The translations under genes were made by a program, and so were the position numbers. The notes under the pieces were generated by a model. That model did no database searches. It was not told where the DNA came from and saw nothing but the letters and a program-made list of their open reading frames with translations. Shown here one piece after another: positions 13,536-27,727 of a DNA stretch of 37,957 nt (within the stretch, counting starts at the first letter, position 1; every line of letters starts with the position of its first letter). This DNA is from Propionivibrio sp. (GTDB lineage: Bacteria; Pseudomonadota; Gammaproteobacteria; Burkholderiales; Rhodocyclaceae), in assembly GCA_029975435.1 (NCBI GenBank), contig JARKPC010000132.1, forward strand, positions 1 through 37,957, read 5' to 3'.

Positions 13536-14158
13536 ACGCCACCCCCGTTGCCTATTTTTTGAGCAGCGCGTCGATTACCCCCTATCTCCGTAGTTAAGGT
13601 GGATTCTCCGTCTTGGCTAGGAGGTTTACTCACTGCTCTCTGTTTACTGCTTACTGATTCGCCCATGCCTTCCCGCATGGCTTCCTCGAAGGCTTCCCGG
13701 AAGGCTTTGCGGAAGCCTTCGCCAAAGCCTTCGACATAGGCTTTCACGCTAACAACGGCAAGGGTTTTGAGGCTGCACTCCGGGATGTATTCAAGCGTCT
13801 TTGCCCATGCCTTGATGACGTTTGGAGACTCGGCGGCCTGGTATTTGACGAAGTTCGGGACGTACAGACAACAGGCCTCCGCGTCGAAAATGGCAAGGCT
13901 GCCCGCAACCTTCTCGTACCCCTTGCCGCACCCTTCCGGTAAGGCTTCCCGAAAGGCTTCCCCGAAGACTTCCCGAAAGGCTTCCGCTGGAATCCGAAGC
14001 TCAGCAGACAAGCCCTCAATCGTTGCCCGCATCGCCCCGAGTGCCGTCATGTTCGGGTTGGTCAAAATGAACAGAAAGGCAAGCTTTCCGTTTGGCGACA
14101 GGGCATTGAATTTCGCGTCATTCCAGATGCGCGTGTCGATTTTCCGATAGACGGCCAT
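13532..14158 (-). CDS. Phage replication initiator-like protein with tetrapeptide repeats
   Basis: A 208-aa protein. The ATG at 14158 follows a GGGAGG site; a longer frame to 14245 has no better start. The N-terminus (YRKIDTRIWNDAKF, then LSPNGKLAFLFILTNPN) is the winged-helix form of phage replisome organisers and O-like proteins. Two blocks of a four-residue repeat of form (E/K)(G/A/V)(F/M)x follow: FREVFGEAFREALPEG, and GFGEGFRKAFREAFEEAM. The blocks are encoded by strictly 12-bp-phased DNA repeats. The C-terminus is hydrophilic and disordered. Position before helicase and primase supports an origin-binding or helicase-loading role. This is inference from context and fold. Confidence 0.78.
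   Translation of the reverse strand: MAVYRKIDTRIWNDAKFNALSPNGKLAFLFILTNPNMTALGAMRATIEGLSAELRIPAEAFREVFGEAFREALPEGCGKGYEKVAGSLAIFDAEACCLYVPNFVKYQAAESPNVIKAWAKTLEYIPECSLKTLAVVSVKAYVEGFGEGFRKAFREAFEEAMREGMGESVSSKQRAVSKPPSQDGESTLTTEIGGNRRAAQKIGNGGGV
13665..13743. repeat. Seven AAGGCTT-type heptamers at exact 12-bp phase
   Basis: Heptamers of form AAGGCTT or its complement AAGCCTT start at 13665, 13677, 13689, 13701, 13713, 13725 and 13737. Those at 13689, 13701, 13713 and 13725 are exact, the others have one mismatch. The phase is 12 bp without slip. The array lies inside the initiator-like gene, as the iterons of the lambda origin lie inside gene O. It is either an origin or simply the coding form of the four-residue protein repeat. 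Confidence 0.8.
13941..13983. repeat. Second phased heptamer array in the same gene
   Basis: AAGGCTT occurs at 13941, 13953 and 13977, with a one-mismatch copy (AAGACTT) at 13965, all 12 bp apart. It is the same heptamer and the same phase as the array 200 bp to the left, and lies nearer the initiator N-terminus. The heptamer itself is nearly palindromic. Confidence 0.8.
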
Positions 14159-14159
14159 A

Positions 14160-14522
14160 TCAACACCCTCCCATCGGCGGTAACCACTCAGGCACGCCGA
14201 GCGAGTACGACGCGACACCGTGCCGCTCGACGCCCCGGAAAACAACCGATGAATGAATGGTCGTCAGGATGTTGAATCCCATCGCCCGAAGGTCATGCAC
14301 CCGAGCAGCAGCTTCGGGAATGGCATGATCGGCAGTCATCGTCAGAGACAGGATCGGCTGATGACGGCGAATGAGATTCAGCACTTGGGCGGTCTGGCCC
14401 GTTACCAAGGGCGGCTTGCCAGTTCGTTCCAAGCCAAGGCATAGTGGCAACTGCTGATTGCTTTTTGCTTCGCTGACTTCGACCGCTGGCCCGCGGTCGT
14501 TGTCGTTTTTGGGGGCGCTCAT
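14160..14522 (-). CDS. HTH_39-type winged helix phage protein
   Basis: A 120-aa protein coupled to the preceding small gene by ATGA. After a disordered head, residues about 40-100 (QTAQVLNLIRRHQPILSLTM, then AAARVHDLRAMGFNI) match the helix-turn-helix domain found at the start of replication operons in proteobacterial prophages (HTH_39 type). It probably binds DNA as a regulator of the operon or the origin. It lies 1 bp before the initiator-like gene. Confidence 0.75.
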   Translation of the reverse strand: MSAPKNDNDRGPAVEVSEAKSNQQLPLCLGLERTGKPPLVTGQTAQVLNLIRRHQPILSLTMTADHAIPEAAARVHDLRAMGFNILTTIHSSVVFRGVERHGVASYSLGVPEWLPPMGGC

Positions 14523-14698
14523 GATTGCCCCCGTTCTTGCCTGGAAGCTAGCCGCTCGAACGCGTCATCCGGCCAGAATAGGCGGCCGTTCGGCATCTTC
14601 GTGGGGCGAATGCCGAAATAGCTTCCTGTGGTACAAAAACGATGATGACTTGAGACTGGACGAAGGCCGATCTTCGCGGCAAATTCGTTTGTCGTCAT
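14519..14698 (-). CDS. Small AlpA/excisionase-like DNA-binding protein, first gene of the operon
   Basis: A 59-aa protein. The ATG at 14698 follows AGGAG (minus) by 7 nt; an in-frame extension to 14767 has no site and is not used. The sequence (NEFAAKIGLRPVSSHHRF, TGSYFGIRPTKMPNGRLFWP) is a compact winged HTH with a wing ending in a GRLFWP motif. This form is common as the first gene of leftward replication operons of betaproteobacterial prophages. It may activate the operon or act as the directionality factor. It is the last element gene before the tRNA. Confidence 0.75.
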   Translation of the reverse strand: MTTNEFAAKIGLRPVSSHHRFCTTGSYFGIRPTKMPNGRLFWPDDAFERLASRQERGQS

Positions 14699-14944
14699 TT
14701 CGCGACTCCTGAAAGGAGCCGGGGCAGGTTGCGGCAGGTGTCTTTTGATCAACCACCGAAGACACAATCGGTGCGCTCTCGCGATTCGTCTATCGGTAGC
14801 AGACTGACTGCGAGACCTGAATCAACCTTGTGCGCGCGCACCCTGCCAATTCGCGCGTGAAGGCGTAGGCCTTTCCGTTCTGGAATCGATGCGGGTCATT
14901 TTTGCCCGAATCGCGTTTCCCGATGACAGCAATTGTTGCCGCCC

Positions 14945-14972
14945 ATTACACCATGCTTGATGCGTCGGTCAA
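14945..14972 (-). promoter_or_regulatory. Promoter of the leftward operon
   Basis: Read on the minus strand: TTGACC (14972-14967), a 16-bp spacer, and TGTAAT (14950-14945), each with one mismatch to consensus. An A/T-rich stretch (14973-15010) directly upstream looks like an UP element. Transcription from about 14938 would give a 240-nt leader before the first gene. The leader contains a reading frame without a usual start codon, noted elsewhere. Confidence 0.55.
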
Positions 14973-15168
14973 TAGCATTTCAATATATTTTTATTGGTTT
15001 TCTTTTTTCAGGCCTGCCGCCCTGCGTAGATCGTGGAGGCAATACCGTCCTTCGGCGTCTTGGCGAATCTTGGTGTTGCATACGGTCGGTTCCGCGATTT
15101 CCCGGCTGGACAAACACCGGGTATGATCTGGCGCGCAAGACATGGGGCAAACATTGACGGGCCGTTTT

Positions 15169-15187
15169 TGGCTACACTGTGGCTACA
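15169..15187 (+). repeat. Direct repeat TGGCTACA, integrase arm-site candidate
   Basis: TGGCTACA occurs at 15169-15176 and 15180-15187, one helical turn (11 bp) apart, 57 bp from the 3' end of tRNA-Ser. Short phased direct repeats next to an att core are the usual form of integrase arm-type sites. No integrase is visible to compare with. Confidence 0.35.
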
Positions 15188-15201
15188 TAGAAGCCAGATA
15201 A

Positions 15202-15230
15202 CAAAAAGGCCAATCCCGAAGAATTGGCCT
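15202..15230 (-). terminator. Intrinsic terminator of tRNA-Ser
   Basis: On the minus strand AGGCCAAT and ATTGGCCT (15230-15223 and 15214-15207) form an 8-bp perfect stem with an 8-nt loop, followed by a run of Ts (15206-15202). It lies 15 bp beyond the CCA end of the tRNA and fits as its terminator. Since it lies on the element side of the tRNA end, it may be carried by the element or be original chromosome. Confidence 0.8.
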
Positions 15231-15243
15231 AAGTGTTTGATTT

Positions 15244-15334
<91 letters not shown>

Positions 15335-15370
15335 GACAGGGGGCGGATTCTAGCACAACTCGACAAACGG

Positions 15371-18041
<2,671 letters not shown>

Positions 18042-18051
18042 TCAGGGTTTT

Positions 18052-18092
18052 TCGATTCGTTCTATTCGTTCGATTCGTTCTATTCGTTCGAT
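18052..18092. repeat. 18-bp tandem repeat between rarA and serS
   Basis: The unit TCGATTCGTTCTATTCGT occurs at 18052-18069 and 18070-18087 and is itself two related 9-mers (on minus, ACGAATCGA and ACGAATAGA). It covers the rarA stop codon and part of the intergenic gap, with a further degenerate unit in the rarA C-terminal codons. It is of the kind that changes copy number by slippage. Confidence 0.85.
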
Positions 18093-19414
18093 TTCTTCGT
18101 GTTCTTCAGCGCCTCGCGGTCCAGTTCGCGCAGATGCGCGAGCTTCTCGCCGATCTTGATCTCCAGACCACGTCCAACCGGACGGTACCACTCGACCGGG
18201 GGCATGCCTTCGGGAAAGTAATCCTCGCCCGCCGCGTAGGCCTCCGCCTCATCGTGCGCATAGCGGTAGTTCTTGCCGTAATCGAGATCCTTCATCAGCT
18301 TCGTCGGCGCGTTGCGCAGTTGCAGCGGCACCGGCCGGGACCCGTCCTTGGCGACGAACGCCCGTGCGGCATTATACGCGACGTAGGCAGCGTTCGATTT
18401 GGCGGCTATGGCCATGTAAATCACCGCCTCGGCCAGCGCCAACTCCCCCTCCGGCGAGCCGAGGCGTTCATAGGTTTCGGCCGCGGCGGCGGCCACCTGC
18501 GCGGCACGCGGATCGGCCAGACCGATATCTTCCCAGGCCATGCGCACGATGCGCCGGGCCAGGTAGCGCGGATCCGTGCCGCCGTCGAGCATGCGGCAGA
18601 ACCAGTACAGCGCGGCATCCGGGTTCGAGCCGCGCACCGACTTGTGCAGGGCCGAGATCTGGTCGTAGAACGCCTCGCCGCCCTTGTCGAACCGGCGCAG
18701 GCTCTGCGCCAGCGTGTTGTCGATGAAGGCGCCGTCTATCCTTGTCCGCTTGGCCGTGGTCGCGGCCGTGCGGGTTTGTTCCAGCAGGTTGATCAGGCGT
18801 CGGGCATCGCCGTCGGCCTGGCCGATCAGGCGATCGCGCGCGTCGTCATCGAAGGAGAATCCCTGCAGGGCCTTGGCGCAGGCGCGCGCAAAGAGTTCGC
18901 CCATTTCCTCGGCAGACAGCGGATTCAATACGTAAACGGAAGCACGCGAGAGCAGTGCCGAATTGACCTCGAACGACGGGTTCTCGGTCGTCGCGCCGAC
19001 CAGCGTCAGCAGGCCTTCTTCAACGTAGGGCAGGAAGGCATCCTGCTGCGCCTTGTTGAAGCGATGCACTTCGTCGACGAACAGGATCGTCGGCCGCCCG
19101 GTCTGTGCGCGCATAGCCTCGGCGCGCGCCACGGCCTCGCGGATGTCCTTCACCCCGGAGAACACGGCGGAGAGCGCCAGGAACTCGGCGTCGAAGGCGT
19201 CGGCCATCAGCCGCGCCAGGGTCGTCTTGCCGACTCCCGGCGGCCCCCAGAAGATCAGCGAATGCGGCTTGCGCGCCTCGAACGCCAGGCGCAGCGGTTT
19301 TCCCGGCCCGAGCAAGTGCTGCTGGCCGATGACCTCGTCGAGCGTCTTCGGCCGCAGTGCCTCGGCCAGCGGCACGGGATGCGACTGGGCAAAAAGGTCA
19401 CTCACCGATGACAT
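18080..19414 (-). CDS. rarA: Replication-associated recombination protein A (MgsA/RarA ATPase)
   Basis: A 444-aa AAA+ protein. Walker A GPPGVGKT is near residue 58, Walker B FVDEVHRF near 115, sensor 1 [10 protein letters not shown] near 136, then the RarA C-terminal tetramerisation region with [22 protein letters not shown] sequence and the end [22 protein letters not shown] typical of the family. RarA acts at stalled forks and interacts with SSB. The start at 19414 lies 17 bp inside the end of lolA, the usual lolA-rarA overlap. The very C-terminus is encoded by repeat DNA. Confidence 0.96.
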   Translation of the reverse strand: MSSVSDLFAQSHPVPLAEALRPKTLDEVIGQQHLLGPGKPLRLAFEARKPHSLIFWGPPGVGKTTLARLMADAFDAEFLALSAVFSGVKDIREAVARAEAMRAQTGRPTILFVDEVHRFNKAQQDAFLPYVEEGLLTLVGATTENPSFEVNSALLSRASVYVLNPLSAEEMGELFARACAKALQGFSFDDDARDRLIGQADGDARRLINLLEQTRTAATTAKRTRIDGAFIDNTLAQSLRRFDKGGEAFYDQISALHKSVRGSNPDAALYWFCRMLDGGTDPRYLARRIVRMAWEDIGLADPRAAQVAAAAAETYERLGSPEGELALAEAVIYMAIAAKSNAAYVAYNAARAFVAKDGSRPVPLQLRNAPTKLMKDLDYGKNYRYAHDEAEAYAAGEDYFPEGMPPVEWYRPVGRGLEIKIGEKLAHLRELDREALKNTKKSNE

Positions 19415-20008
19415 CGGCGCCGGCGGGCGGCACGAAACGGAAGTTCGCGGCAGGCAACGAAGGATTGCGCTGCACGTTGGCGAAGGCCAGCGAGGTGGTC
19501 TGTCCGAAATTGTCGAACAGTTCCATGGATTTCAGATCGTCACCCGAGAACCCAAGATGCAGTTTCTCGAAGCCGCTGTCGGGCGATTTGGGCGTCGCCT
19601 CCAGCCATTCCATCCCTTCCCGCTCGCCCAACTCGCGCAGATTGAAGTTCTTTTCCAGACTGTTCCCGCCGACCAATAAAGCCGCCGGCGTGCTGCCAAG
19701 CGCGGCATCCATCTTTTTCACCGTCACCTGGCGCAGATCCGGATCGTAGATCCAGATTTTCTCTCCGTCGCCGACGAGCAACTGGCTGTAGGGCTTGTCG
19801 ATCTGCCAGCGGAATTTACCGGGGCGGGAGATCATCATCACGCCGACGGACTGCTGCGGGCGTTTGCCGTTCCTGGCAACGACGATCTGCGCGAAATCGG
19901 CGCGCAGGGTTTTCGTCGTCTCCAGAAAGCGGTGCAGCTTGTCGATCGCCCCGGCGTGGGCCGAAGCGGTGAGGAACATCGCCGCCAGCGAAAATAGAAC
20001 ACGTTTCA

Positions 20009-20012
<4 letters not shown>
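19398..20012 (-). CDS. lolA: Outer-membrane lipoprotein carrier protein LolA
   Basis: A 204-aa periplasmic protein. A signal peptide ([20 protein letters not shown]) ends at about residue 20. The body has [38 protein letters not shown] and [13 protein letters not shown], the classic LolA signature. It shuttles lipoproteins from LolCDE to the outer membrane. The ATG overlaps the ftsK stop (ATGA), so it is coupled to it, and rarA overlaps its end. Confidence 0.96.
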
Positions 20013-22345
<2,333 letters not shown>

Positions 22346-22410
22346 CAATGTCCGTTGCAACGGGTCAAAAGGCGATTATAGCCGGGGAGAGAGTTGTCCC
22401 GGAGATGCGC

Positions 22411-23085
22411 TCAGTCTTCGTTGAGGATGATGCGCCCGGACTCGACACGGATGAAACCGCGATTTTCCAGATCCTTCATCACGCGGCTGACCATCTCGCG
22501 CGATGCACCGACCATCTTGGCCATGTCCAGCTTGGTAATCTTGCGCTTGACGACGCGAACGCCGTTTTCCTTTTCCGAACTGTCCAGCAACAACTTGGCG
22601 ACGCGTCCGTAAACATCCATCAGCGCCAGGCTCTCGATCTTGTGGTTGGCTTCGCGCAAGCGCAACACCAGGCTCTTCATGATGTTCAAACAGAGATCGG
22701 TGTTTTCGGACAGCGCCCGCGTGAAGTCCGCCTTGGAGATCACCAGCAGGTCACACGGTTCGTTGGTCACCACGTCGGCCGAGCGCGGCGAATCGTCGAT
22801 CAACCCCATTTCGCCAAAACACTCACCTGCCTCGAGCATCGACAGAATCACTTCGCGTCCCTCGGCGTCGCGATTGAGCACCTTGGCGCTGCCGCTGACG
22901 ATGACGAAGAGCGCATCCGTCTTGGCCCCCACGAAAACGATGGTCTTGTGGCGCGGCACCTGTCGCAGAACCGCCATCCGGGCGATGTGGTCCAATTGCG
23001 TTTCCGGCAGTCCGGCAAACAACGGGATATTCTGCAGCAGCAAACGAACCGACTTCCCGGCAATCGAATCATGAACACTATGCAT
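22411..23085 (-). CDS. Crp/Fnr-family transcriptional regulator
   Basis: A 224-aa protein. The ATG at 23085 follows GGGAGG by 7 nt. Residues 15-130 are a cyclic-nucleotide-binding fold (VFVGAKTDALFVIVSGSAKV, EAGECFGEMGLIDDSPRSADV), with the Arg-Ser-Ala of a phosphate-binding cassette, so a cAMP- or similar-ligand sensor is possible. The C-terminus has a Crp HTH (KLDMAKMVGASREMVSRVMKDL). No N-terminal Cys cluster, so it is not an oxygen-sensing Fnr. It is divergent from trxB, with an inverted repeat between them. Targets are unknown. Confidence 0.93.
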   Translation of the reverse strand: MHSVHDSIAGKSVRLLLQNIPLFAGLPETQLDHIARMAVLRQVPRHKTIVFVGAKTDALFVIVSGSAKVLNRDAEGREVILSMLEAGECFGEMGLIDDSPRSADVVTNEPCDLLVISKADFTRALSENTDLCLNIMKSLVLRLREANHKIESLALMDVYGRVAKLLLDSSEKENGVRVVKRKITKLDMAKMVGASREMVSRVMKDLENRGFIRVESGRIILNED

Positions 23086-23172
23086 GAATTTTCCTCCCAA
23101 GTTCGGAATCGTAGCGCATCTTATTTGCCGTTGCTTACAATCCGATTATGAGCACCGCCGCCGCGCGGCTAC

Positions 23173-24192
<1,020 letters not shown>

Positions 24193-24318
24193 AAACAATC
24201 GACCATGACGAACACGGCGGGCTCTGCGAGAAAGCAAGGGCAACCGCGGCAACCCGGGCCCTCAGGTTTCGCCGCATCCGCCGTGTCACCGTGGTTCGAT
24301 TGATCTTTGCATATTCCG

Positions 24319-24876
24319 ATGAGCAAGCGCCACCACCCCACGCCGGAGGAGATCGCCGCCTTTCATGCGGCGGTCGAAGGCGCCACACCCCTGAAAAAGC
24401 CGGCACGGGTCGCCCATGAGCGCCCGAAACCGCCGCCGCGGCCGGTGCAGCGCGAAATCGATGAAGCGGCGGCCGTCGTCGAGTCGCTGCACGGTCCTTT
24501 CGAGATCGATGACCTGCTGGCCATCGGCGATGCCAGTTCCTTCCTGCGCCCGGGGCTGCCACGCAACGTTCTGCGTGATCTGCGCCGTGGCCGGTGGACA
24601 ATCCAGAATCACACCGACCTGCACGGACTCAACCGGCACGAGGCGCACGAGGAAGTCTCGCGGTTCCTGGCCGAGTCGATGCAGACCGACAAACGGTGCG
24701 TTCGCATCGTGCATGGCCGCGGACTCGGCTCGCCGGGACGCGAAGGCGTTCTGCGCCAATTCGTCAAGAGTTGGCTGTCCCGCAGCAAGGATGTCCTGGC
24801 GTTCTGCCACCCGCCGCCCAGCGACGGCGGCGAAGGCGCCCTGTGGATATTGCTGCGATCGAATCGCCGCCCCTGA
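24319..24876 (+). CDS. Smr-domain protein, putative endonuclease
   Basis: A 185-aa protein. The ATG at 24319 (MSKRHHPTPEE) is preferred over an upstream TTG. A disordered Pro/Arg-rich linker (about 25-50) joins an N-terminal helix to the C-terminal Smr domain (about 95-180): TDLHGLNRHEAHEEV carries the LDLHG-like motif, and VRIVHGRGLGSPGREGVLRQFVKSWL carries the HGxG motif. Family members nick DNA or cut RNA. In E. coli the paralogue SmrB acts on stalled ribosomes. The exact substrate here is not known. Confidence 0.92.
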   Translation: MSKRHHPTPEEIAAFHAAVEGATPLKKPARVAHERPKPPPRPVQREIDEAAAVVESLHGPFEIDDLLAIGDASSFLRPGLPRNVLRDLRRGRWTIQNHTDLHGLNRHEAHEEVSRFLAESMQTDKRCVRIVHGRGLGSPGREGVLRQFVKSWLSRSKDVLAFCHPPPSDGGEGALWILLRSNRRP

Positions 24877-24915
24877 CTGTCTTCCGACACAGGGAAATTC
24901 GGGGAGGTCCGTGGC

Positions 24916-24921
24916 TATAAT
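24916..24921 (+). promoter_or_regulatory. Possible -10 element before the diguanylate cyclase gene
   Basis: TATAAT at 24916-24921 lies 37 bp before the likely start codon. No convincing -35 is seen at 16-18 bp. It falls after the Smr stop codon and would separate the two genes into different transcripts. Confidence 0.4.
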
Positions 24922-24958
24922 TCAGTCGAACCCACACGCCGTTGGCGAGGAAGATGCC

Positions 24959-27112
24959 GTGACGATGACCGTGCCTTCGCTTCATCGTTTCCTCATGCGC
25001 TGCGTTCTCTTTCTGGCAGCGATCGGGGTGGCGTTCGGCACGCACGCCCAGCCATCGTCCACACACCTGACGGCGGAAGAACTTGCCTGGGTCGCAACCC
25101 ATCGGGAAACGTCGTTCAAGGTCGGATTCGATCCCTTTGCCGGGATGGACAGCTTCGAATTCCGCGGAAAGAAGACCGGATTTCTGCACGCCCTGGTGGA
25201 CGATATGCGGGAACGCCTGGGGCTTCGCCTCACGCTGGCCGAAACAAACAGCTGGGACGACGCCTATAGCCGCTTCGTCAACGGTGAAATCGATATCCTT
25301 TACGGCGCCAATCCGACCCCCGAGCGAGAACGGATCATGGCCTTTTCCCGCCCGGTGCTGCGTCTTCCATACGTGGTCCTCGCCCGCAAGGACTCGACGA
25401 TCCAGACGCTCGGCGACCTCGACGGCCGCCGCATCGGTTTCATCGCCAACGATTTCGTCAGCGGGCAACTGCCGGCCGAGTACCCGAACATCCGCTTCGA
25501 GAAGGCCGAATATCCGGATCAGAGGCAGGCGCTCAAGGACCTGGTATCGGGCGCCCTCGACGGCTTCATTACCTCGGGCGGAGGCATCGAGCGAGAGTAC
25601 CTTTTCGACTTTCCCGGCCTCGCGGCGATTGCTCAAGTGCGGCGCATCACGTCGGAGATGACGCTGGCGGTGCTGCGCAAGGACGAGATGCTCGGCCGCA
25701 TCCTCGACAAGTACATCGAGCAGCGACAGGAATGGATCGGCGAAACCGCCCGCCGGACCGAGCAGATCTACAACCGCAAGATACTGCGGCTCACCGACCG
25801 CGAACTCGACTGGCTGGACAAGAAGGGCGAAGCGGTAGTCGGTGTCGCCGAGGACTACCTGCCCTTCGATTACTATCAGGACGGAGAGTACAAGGGCATT
25901 GCCGGCGAGGCGCTGAAACGGGTTGCCAACCTCGTCGGCATGCGCGTCAAGGTCGTCAGCGGCCCATTTGCCGAGATCTACGACAAGGCAGTCGGCGGCG
26001 TGATCGACATATTGAACATCGCCAAGACCGAAGACCGGTTGAGTCATTTCCTGTACCCGCGCCCCATCAGCACCGAACGGGACATCATCATCGGCCTCAA
26101 GAGCAGCGCGCCGATGCTGGACGTCTATGGGCTGGACGGTTACCGCGTGGCGGTAATCGAAGGTTTCTGGCACGAGGAATATCTGCGCAAGAACCTCAAG
26201 ACTCCGCGCATCGTGAAAACCGCGGACATCATGGAATCCCTGCGCCTGGTGCGCCAGGGCAAGGTCGACTACATGATCGAAAACCCGACGGTGGTCGAGT
26301 TCTACATCAACGGACTCGGCTACACCGACCTGGTCAAGCGCGGCAACACCTCCAAGGATTCCTTCGTCTATTTCGGCGTTAATCGCCGCCAGCCCGAACT
26401 GGCGGCGATCATCGACAAGGCGCTCACACTGGTTGATTTCGAGGAAGTGAAATACGCCGGAATCCAGAGCGTGCCGACGCTGCGCAACGAGGAAAGCCGC
26501 AAGCTCGGACTGATTGTCAGCGGCCTGATGGTTGCGCTTGTGGCCATTCTGTCCGTGACCGTCTGGATCGTCTACTCGCTGACGCAGCACAAGGCCAGAG
26601 CCCAGATTCTCAAGGAACGCGAAATCCTGCTGTACACCGACCCGCTCACCGGATTTTTCAATCGCAACTACTACAGCCATCACGCCGATATTCTGGCGCG
26701 CGGACACTATCCGCAGGCCCTGCTGGTCGCCGACCTCAACAACCTCAAACGCGTCAACGACACCAACGGGCACGCAGCAGGCGATGCCATGATCAAGCTA
26801 TTTGCCGCATGCATGCGCGAGCAGCTTCCAGGGGCGAAATTATTCCGCCTGGGAGGCGACGAATTCCTGGCCGTCGTTGACGACACGACGGAAGAAAAAA
26901 TCGAGGAGGCCATCGGCCAGCTCGAGAAGCGCTGTTCCGATGCCTCTCACGAGATTCCCGGCGGGAACGCCAGGATTTCGCCCTGCGCCGCCATGGGCTA
27001 CACCATTCGCCGCGGTGATCAGGACACTCTGGATGAAGCCATGGCGGTGGCCGACGAGCGCATGTACAAAGCCAAGGCTCTCACCAAAAAACGGCGCACG
27101 GACAATGCGTGA
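24959..27112 (+). CDS. Periplasmic-binding-domain diguanylate cyclase
   Basis: A 717-aa protein. GTG 24959 is chosen as start since GAGGAAG lies about 7 nt upstream; ATG 24965 is the alternative. A signal peptide ends near residue 30 (GTHA-QP). Two family-3 solute-binding domains follow (about 50-270 and 290-500), then one membrane helix (about 515-540) and a cytoplasmic GGDEF domain with an intact GGDEF motif at 632-636 and DLNNLKRVNDTNGHAAGD before it. Positions for an RxxD inhibitory site read LPGA, so product inhibition by c-di-GMP is not expected. It probably makes c-di-GMP in response to periplasmic amino acids or similar ligands. Ligand unknown. Confidence 0.9.
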   Translation: MTMTVPSLHRFLMRCVLFLAAIGVAFGTHAQPSSTHLTAEELAWVATHRETSFKVGFDPFAGMDSFEFRGKKTGFLHALVDDMRERLGLRLTLAETNSWDDAYSRFVNGEIDILYGANPTPERERIMAFSRPVLRLPYVVLARKDSTIQTLGDLDGRRIGFIANDFVSGQLPAEYPNIRFEKAEYPDQRQALKDLVSGALDGFITSGGGIEREYLFDFPGLAAIAQVRRITSEMTLAVLRKDEMLGRILDKYIEQRQEWIGETARRTEQIYNRKILRLTDRELDWLDKKGEAVVGVAEDYLPFDYYQDGEYKGIAGEALKRVANLVGMRVKVVSGPFAEIYDKAVGGVIDILNIAKTEDRLSHFLYPRPISTERDIIIGLKSSAPMLDVYGLDGYRVAVIEGFWHEEYLRKNLKTPRIVKTADIMESLRLVRQGKVDYMIENPTVVEFYINGLGYTDLVKRGNTSKDSFVYFGVNRRQPELAAIIDKALTLVDFEEVKYAGIQSVPTLRNEESRKLGLIVSGLMVALVAILSVTVWIVYSLTQHKARAQILKEREILLYTDPLTGFFNRNYYSHHADILARGHYPQALLVADLNNLKRVNDTNGHAAGDAMIKLFAACMREQLPGAKLFRLGGDEFLAVVDDTTEEKIEEAIGQLEKRCSDASHEIPGGNARISPCAAMGYTIRRGDQDTLDEAMAVADERMYKAKALTKKRRTDNA

Positions 27113-27496
27113 CTACTTGATCAGCCCGCGGGCCTTCATACGATCACAGCCATTCTGGCGCGGAACGGGCAGGGTCGTTCCCTGTTCCTTGGCGCGCGCC
27201 TCCATCGCGGTCCGATGCTCGGCCTGAAGCGTCTTGCATTCATCATAACTCTTGGCCGACAGCATCTTCTCGCGGTGCGCTGCCTGCTCCTCGGGAGTCA
27301 TCAGCTTCCATCCCGGCGTATTGTACTGGCTGAAGCGCATGCCACGTCCCTTGCCGGGGCCGGGTCCCGGTGCGGAACTCTGCACACCCGGTCCGCCGCC
27401 GGGCCCCGGTCCGGGCTGCGCCCACACGGGCGTTGCCAGCGCGGCTCCAAGCAGAGCAATCAAGGCGGCATTTTTCAGATTGACGGTTGTTTTCAT
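27113..27496 (-). CDS. Secreted Gly/Pro-rich protein of unknown function
   Basis: A 127-aa protein with an ATG at 27496 after AGGAG. A signal peptide (KNAALIALLGAALATPVWAQ) ends near residue 23, then a Gly/Pro-rich stretch (PGPGPGGGPG and a second copy) and a helical C-terminal domain (TPEEQAAHREKMLSAKSYDECKTLQAEH) with two Cys. Proteins with this C-terminal form are widespread as hypothetical periplasmic proteins of betaproteobacteria. It lies divergent from a two-component pair, and may be its target. The C-terminal part overlaps no other gene. Confidence 0.8.
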   Translation of the reverse strand: MKTTVNLKNAALIALLGAALATPVWAQPGPGPGGGPGVQSSAPGPGPGKGRGMRFSQYNTPGWKLMTPEEQAAHREKMLSAKSYDECKTLQAEHRTAMEARAKEQGTTLPVPRQNGCDRMKARGLIK

Positions 27497-27636
27497 GATA
27501 TTTCTCCTCGGTTTTCGTTGCGGTCCAGGACGTTCGGCAACCCGCTCGTCCATGGCTACAATTAAAGACCGAACTTGTAACCAGCGTGTTGCCGGGAATT
27601 GCCGGATTGCATCGCTGCGTTGCACAGGCGGACGGC

Positions 27637-27688
27637 GTTACACTGGGTTACATCTCGGCCGCCACGCCCCGGATAAACACGCTATAAA
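27637..27688 (+). promoter_or_regulatory. OmpR-type direct repeat and activator-dependent promoter
   Basis: GTTACA at 27637-27642 and 27647-27652 are direct repeats exactly 10 bp apart, the spacing used by OmpR/PhoB winged-helix dimers. A -10 (TATAAA, 27683-27688) follows 30 bp later without any -35, as in a response-regulator-activated promoter. A single copy in the opposite sense (TGTAAC, 27576-27581) faces the divergent gene. The nearby regulator may control both. Confidence 0.5.
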
Positions 27689-27727
27689 TCGGTTCACGCA
27701 ACCAGCGCATCATCGCGAAGAAAACTC

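Noticed and set aside
14790..14945. 52-codon frame in the leader of the leftward operon (contains KAYAFTRELAGC)
   Set aside because: It has no ATG, GTG or TTG near its start and its beginning overlaps the promoter -10. It looks peptide-like, but no start can be defended.
24764..26773. 669-codon reading frame on the minus strand
   Set aside because: Antisense to the diguanylate cyclase gene, whose domains are clear.
27497..27625. N-terminal extension of the secreted Gly/Pro-rich protein
   Set aside because: The start at 27496 has AGGAG and begins a clean signal peptide; the extension would bury it.
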